Of a stretch of DNA of 8,994 nucleotides, positions 5,901 through 8,994 are shown piece by piece. The notes beneath the pieces are model-generated. The model ran no database searches. It was not told the DNA's origin and saw nothing but the letters and a program-made list of their open reading frames with translations. This DNA is from Candidatus Atribacteria bacterium (GTDB lineage: Bacteria; Atribacterota; Atribacteria; Atribacterales; Caldatribacteriaceae): contig JARRCQ010000054.1 of the NCBI GenBank assembly GCA_029982105.1, forward strand, positions 1-8,994, in the 5' to 3' direction. Every line of letters starts with the position of its first letter. The stretch's first letter is position 1. A program made the translations under genes and the position numbers.

Positions 5901-7229
5901 CTATCTTTCTTTTAGCCTACGGCGCAAGTGAGAAGGTAAAACACCCATTTCTTCTCGATAAAGAGCGCAAGTTCGGCGAGCTATATGGAAACCTTCTCTG
6001 TCCAATCTTCTTGCTATCTCTTGGTCAGAAAGAGGATGACCAGGTGTTTCGTTATCCAAGATAATTTTTATCATTTCTTTAACCGGATACGAATTGTCAA
6101 AGAAGAGTTTAACACTCCTCACTACCCCATCAGGAAAACAAATCGATTTTTCTTTCAAAATCTGGCACACTGCGCTGACACTCACCCCCACACCATCAGC
6201 TACTTCCTTTTGAGTAAGAGGAACAAAGTAGTGAAAACCATGAAGCAAAAACTGACTTTCTCTTTCTACTATATAATCTAAAACTCGCAACAACAATTGA
6301 TTGCGGTAATTAAGGCAGGACACCACTTCTCTCGCTTCTCTGAGCTTTTCCTGCCAGAAATCTTTCTCTCGCTCTAAAACTTCTTTTTTTCGCTTTCGGT
6401 AAAAAGAGAGCACTTCTTCGTTCACCGTCAATTGAAAATAAAGAGAAGGAGTAAGAATCACTTCAAAACTATTTTCTCCTACTTTTAAAATCTCAGCATC
6501 AGGGAAAAGAAAGGAGAAAGGAAGTTCCAATTCTTTTGCTTCTCTCCCTAAGGAGGCTTCAAAAAACTGGACAGGAGAAAAGAAAATTCTATCTTGATAG
6601 GGTTGTAAAAGTTTTTGGAACTTCTGAGGATGAGAAATAAATTCCCGGCGAGTTTTTTCTTTTTCCTCTTTTTTTATTATTTTTAACTGTATCATCTGCA
6701 AAAGCAGAAAATCATAAGTATCGTAAGCGGCAAAACCTAAAAAACCCTCTTTCCTTACTTTATCAATTATTTCTTCCAAATCATCTTCTTTTTTCCCCAA
6801 TAAAAAAGCCAATTTTCCCTGGCTCTCCCGCAAAAACCCATCTTCATCTAAGTGAGCAATTAAAAAGTGGAGAATCATTTTTTCTTCCCGGTTGAGTTCT
6901 ATGAAAGAAAAAATTTCTTCTTTCATCATTTCTTTCCAATTCTTTTTCTCTCCACCCTCTACGAACTCTTTTCCTGAGAACTCTTCATCTTCTTTCCCCT
7001 TTAGATATCTACCGCACTTAGGGCAAAAGGTAGTATAGCCGCTAAATTGTGTTCCACAACTATAGCAAAAACTCCCCTCTCTCACTTCTAAAAGGGGATT
7101 GTCCTCTACTAATTTTTGCAATTTTTGTTCTAGTTGAGGAAGAGGCAAAGCCATCATCTCCACTGCTTGAGCCATCTTAGGAATAAGTTGGGGCCGCTGC
7201 AGGAGACGAAGATCTGCCTTGAGCTCCAT
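5901..7229 (-). CDS. rpoN: divergent RNA polymerase sigma-54 factor with embedded zinc-ribbon-like module
   Basis: A 442-residue protein of sigma-54 (RpoN/SigL) architecture that directs core RNA polymerase to -24/-12 promoters and needs an AAA+ activator for opening. Region I is at about 5-50 (LLQRPQLIPKMAQAVEMM, then VEDNPLLEV). Unusually, residues 55-72 form a C-x2-C...C-x2-C module (C55, C58, C69, C72; CYSCG and CPKCG) where the acidic region II normally lies. Core-binding domain follows (LIAHLDEDGFLRES at 123-136), but the usual GVGAR and NPRPG motifs are not recognisable. The -12-type HTH is at about 338-360 and the RpoN box at 417-426 reads ARRTCALYRE instead of ARRTVAKYRE. In the recognition helix the usual ESTVSR is replaced by VSAVCQ. 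ATG at 7229, one nt after the kinase stop, with AAGGGGAAG upstream. It is a member of the family by full-length layout, yet far from the housekeeping form; a dedicated flagellar paralogue is my inference. A degenerate non-functional copy is less likely because the frame is intact and RpoN-box arginines are kept. Confidence 0.85.
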   Translation of the reverse strand: MELKADLRLLQRPQLIPKMAQAVEMMALPLPQLEQKLQKLVEDNPLLEVREGSFCYSCGTQFSGYTTFCPKCGRYLKGKEDEEFSGKEFVEGGEKKNWKEMMKEEIFSFIELNREEKMILHFLIAHLDEDGFLRESQGKLAFLLGKKEDDLEEIIDKVRKEGFLGFAAYDTYDFLLLQMIQLKIIKKEEKEKTRREFISHPQKFQKLLQPYQDRIFFSPVQFFEASLGREAKELELPFSFLFPDAEILKVGENSFEVILTPSLYFQLTVNEEVLSFYRKRKKEVLEREKDFWQEKLREAREVVSCLNYRNQLLLRVLDYIVERESQFLLHGFHYFVPLTQKEVADGVGVSVSAVCQILKEKSICFPDGVVRSVKLFFDNSYPVKEMIKIILDNETPGHPLSDQEIARRLDREGFHIARRTCALYREEMGVLPSHLRRRLKER

Positions 7230-7230
7230 A

Positions 7231-8337
7231 TTATTCTTCCCCTTCTTGAGGGAGAAACACCTTTATTCTCGTTCCTTCTCCCTCCCGAGAAGTTACTTCC
7301 ATCCACCCTTTGTGAGCCCTAACAATGCTATAAGAAATCGAAAGACCTAATCCCGTCCCCTTCTCCTTAGTGGTAAAAAAGGGCTCAAACACACGAGGTA
7401 GTATCTTTTCTGGTATACCTTTTCCTTCATCAATAAATTCCACTTCTATGAATCTACCGTTTCCTGTTCCATTTTCAGGAAAAGAAAATTTTTCTAAAGG
7501 AGCAAGACGGGTATAAACTTGCAATGTCCCTCCTTTTTCTTTCATAGCCTCCAGAGCGTTTTTGGCCAAGTTCAAAAATACCTGCCTCATTCGGCTTTTG
7601 TCTACTCTTACAAAAGGTATGTCGTTACTAAAGTTTAACTCCAGCCTGATTTTATCATTCATCAGCACATCCAATACTGACAAACTTTCTCGCACCAAAA
7701 AATTAAGGTCTACGTTTTCTTTGCTAAGAACCATAGGTTTAGAAAAATCTACCAACTCCTGAATCAATCTTCCACAATATTCGGCTTCTTTTTCAATTTT
7801 TTCTAATCCTCGCCTGGTAATCTCACAAATCTCGCATTCATTGCTTTCTTTCACTTTTTGCAACAACATTTGAGTATAACCAGAAATAACCGTAAGAGGA
7901 TTATTTATCTCATGAGCTACGCTGGCAATAAACCTGCTAATGCTGGATAGTTTTTCCATCTGTCGGATGTTTTCCCCCCATCGGGCTTTCTGGGTTACAT
8001 CCTCTGCTAAACACATTATATTTATTTTATTTTCTTGTTTTCTCCATAGAAAAAAACGAAGATTTAATAAAAGTTCTTCTCCCCACCGGTCTTTTATTGG
8101 CCAATTGCGGATAAAAACTTTTTCTTCAAATTCCAGGCTCTTCCTGATCTCTTCCCAGGAAAAATCAAAACCTAAAATTTCCTCTACTCTCTTCTTTATA
8201 ACCTCTCTTTTCTCCCAACTGGTTATTAGCTCCATTTCCTGGTTCCAGCACATTATCTTACCCTGTCGGGTAAAGATAACCACTCCCAAGGGAACTTGAT
8301 TAAGAAAAGAAGAAAGAGGAGAAAGCTCCTTCATCAT
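7231..8337 (-). CDS. soluble PAS-domain sensor histidine kinase (NtrB/FlgS/FlrB-like)
   Basis: A 368-residue two-component kinase with no membrane segment or signal peptide, so a cytosolic sensor. A PAS domain occupies about residues 10-115 (PLGVVIFTRQGKIMCWNQ opens it). HisKA follows at about 130-200, with the phospho-acceptor H142 in SVAHEINNPL. The HATPase_c domain spans about 205-364: N box around N257-N260 (FLNLAKNALEA), G1 box D303-EGKG, F box FEPFFTT (317-323), G2 box GTGLGL (328-332). This layout matches the NtrB/AtoS/FlgS/FlrB group, which usually phosphorylates a sigma-54 activator, and the next gene is a sigma-54 homologue 1 nt away. The partner regulator is not in this window. An oddity is a CxxC pair, C168 and C171, in the loop between the two HisKA helices. 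The start is ATG-ATG at 8337/8334 with only a weak upstream Shine-Dalgarno; the cheY stop is in frame four codons upstream, so coupling to cheY translation is likely. PAS ligand unknown. Confidence 0.88.
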   Translation of the reverse strand: MMKELSPLSSFLNQVPLGVVIFTRQGKIMCWNQEMELITSWEKREVIKKRVEEILGFDFSWEEIRKSLEFEEKVFIRNWPIKDRWGEELLLNLRFFLWRKQENKINIMCLAEDVTQKARWGENIRQMEKLSSISRFIASVAHEINNPLTVISGYTQMLLQKVKESNECEICEITRRGLEKIEKEAEYCGRLIQELVDFSKPMVLSKENVDLNFLVRESLSVLDVLMNDKIRLELNFSNDIPFVRVDKSRMRQVFLNLAKNALEAMKEKGGTLQVYTRLAPLEKFSFPENGTGNGRFIEVEFIDEGKGIPEKILPRVFEPFFTTKEKGTGLGLSISYSIVRAHKGWMEVTSREGEGTRIKVFLPQEGEE

Positions 8338-8349
8338 AGCCAGTCGTCT

Positions 8350-8715
8350 TCAATTTCCCAAAACTTTTTTAACTGCTTCAATAACCCGGTCAGGTTTAAA
8401 AGGCTTCACTATAAAATCTCGTGCCCCGGCTTGAATAGCATCTACCACCATAGCTTGCTGCCCCATAGCACTGCACATAATAATTTTAGCTTGAGGGTCC
8501 TTTTTTTTGATTTCTTTGACTGCAGCAATACCATCCATCTCAGGCATAGTGATATCCATAGTTACCAGATCCGGTTTAGTCTCCTCATATTTTAATAATG
8601 CTTCTTGGCCATTACTTGCTTCTGCTACCACCTCATAACCATTTTTAGTCAGAATATCTTTGAGCATCATTCTCATAAAAGCAGCATCATCAACTATCAT
8701 TATTCTTCCTGGCAT
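8350..8715 (-). CDS. cheY: CheY chemotaxis response regulator
   Basis: A single receiver domain of 121 residues, the usual CheY length. It accepts phosphate from CheA and acts on the flagellar switch. Conserved sites are all present: acidic pair D9-D10, phospho-acceptor D54 within MDITMPEMDG, S82 in MCSAMGQQ, and K104 in FIVKPF. The sequence is strikingly like Bacillus subtilis CheY (IVDDAAFMRMM, MDITMPEMDG, MCSAMGQQ, DAIQAGA), rather than the enterobacterial type, so it probably works in a Firmicutes-style pathway where phospho-CheY promotes counter-clockwise rotation (known for Bacillus, inferred here). The ATG at 8715 is preceded by AGGAGG at 8726-8731 with a 10-nt spacer. It follows cheA directly and precedes the sensor kinase by 12 nt. 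It has no output domain, so it cannot serve as the sigma-54 activator for the downstream rpoN-like gene. Confidence 0.95.
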   Translation of the reverse strand: MPGRIMIVDDAAFMRMMLKDILTKNGYEVVAEASNGQEALLKYEETKPDLVTMDITMPEMDGIAAVKEIKKKDPQAKIIMCSAMGQQAMVVDAIQAGARDFIVKPFKPDRVIEAVKKVLGN

Positions 8716-8721
8716 AATTTG

Positions 8722-8994
8722 CTAACCTCCTGCTCGGGAAAATTTCCATAATAAACTAGCTACATCTATAATTAGTGATATTCCTCCGTCACCAAGAATG
8801 GTGGCACCACCTAAGCCCCCTACATCTCCCATATAGGAGCCTAAAGATTTTATCACAATTTCTTGTTCTCCCAGCACTTCCTCTACTACTAATCCCGCGA
8901 GACCTGAAGAAGCACTGACCACTACCGTATATAAAATTTCCGGTATTTCGTCTTCATTTGCAAAATTATATTTCTGAGAATCTAAGAGAGCTCC
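8722..8994 (-). CDS. cheA: CheA chemotaxis histidine kinase, C-terminal fragment (CheW-like P5 domain)
   Basis: This is the last 90 codons of a gene whose 5' part lies beyond the window edge; the frame is open to position 8994. CheA is the cytosolic kinase that couples to chemoreceptors through CheW and phosphorylates CheY. The visible part is the end of the regulatory P5 domain, which has the SH3-like CheW fold. The diagnostic stretch runs from GLAGLVVEEVLGEQEIVIKS to a GGLGGATILGDGGISLIIDV segment, which matches the conserved P5 signature of CheA (valine-rich strand, IKSLG, GATILGDG, DVASL). P1 (His), dimerisation and ATPase domains are not seen. An internal GTG at 8922 could be mistaken for a start, but the upstream codons continue the P5 homology. 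The stop (TAG) is 6 nt from the cheY start and the cheY ribosome binding site sits in its last codons, implying translational coupling. CheW is the only plausible alternative, but the text matches CheA tails better. Confidence 0.9.
   Translation of the reverse strand, partial: GALLDSQKYNFANEDEIPEILYTVVVSASSGLAGLVVEEVLGEQEIVIKSLGSYMGDVGGLGGATILGDGGISLIIDVASLLWKFSRAGG

Noticed and set aside
5843..6064. Plus-strand small frame crossing the rpoN-flgB gap
   Set aside because: Mostly antisense to the 3' end of the sigma-54 gene, no good ribosome binding site and no recognisable domain; the gap is better explained as a promoter region.
6165..6178. Plus-strand TGGCAC in the sigma-54 gene
   Set aside because: No TTGC-like -12 at proper spacing and it is antisense to coding sequence; chance match.
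7940..8595. Plus-strand frames opposite the kinase and cheY
   Set aside because: Shadows of the minus-strand genes, rich in Ser/Phe/Leu as expected when purine-rich coding strands are read in reverse.
8722..8922. Free-standing 66-codon protein starting at GTG 8922
   Set aside because: Homology to the CheA P5 domain continues upstream of this codon to the window edge, so it is an internal valine of truncated cheA.

Overview
This 9 kb window is one tightly packed block of flagellar and chemotaxis genes, all read on the minus strand. In transcription order (descending coordinates) it holds cheA (3' end only), cheY, a soluble PAS-type sensor histidine kinase, a divergent sigma-54 factor (rpoN family), flgB, flgC, fliE, fliF, fliG, fliH, fliI and the first 25 codons of fliJ. 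The plus-strand reading frames are shadows of these genes. I see no RNA genes, mobile elements, CRISPR arrays or long repeats.

The organism is an anaerobe-like, AT-rich bacterium (about 40% G+C by eye) with strong AGGAGG-type ribosome binding sites. CheY closely resembles the Bacillus/Clostridia type, and the run flgB-flgC-fliE-fliF-fliG-fliH-fliI-fliJ matches the Firmicutes fla/che operon. The coding strand is purine-rich and the cytosolic proteins are rich in Glu, Lys and Arg, which would fit a thermophile but does not prove it. I cannot name a genus; a deep-branching Firmicutes or a candidate phylum with Firmicutes-like flagella is the best guess.

Layout: 8994-8350 is the chemotaxis end (cheA tail, cheY). 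8337-5901 is a two-gene regulatory insert (kinase, then sigma factor, separated by 1 nt). 5900-5815 is the only real intergenic gap, 86 nt. 5814-1 encodes the proximal rod (FlgB, FlgC), the rod/MS-ring adapter FliE, the MS ring (FliF), the rotor switch (FliG) and the export ATPase complex (FliH, FliI, FliJ). Genes in this last part overlap or lie within about 15 nt of each other, so they are probably co-transcribed and translationally coupled.

The most unusual content is the regulatory insert. The sigma-54 protein keeps an activator-interacting region I and a C-terminal RpoN box. It also carries a four-cysteine zinc-ribbon-like module directly after region I, a recognition helix lacking the usual residues, and an altered RpoN box. 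The 86-nt gap downstream of it contains a perfect -24 TGGCAC at the right distance from flgB, but a non-consensus -12 (TTTA where TTGC is expected). Together with the adjacent kinase this suggests a self-contained sigma-54 circuit controlling basal-body genes, analogous to the FlgS/RpoN logic of epsilonproteobacteria but built into a Firmicutes-like fla/che operon. The AAA+ activator such a circuit needs is not in the window.
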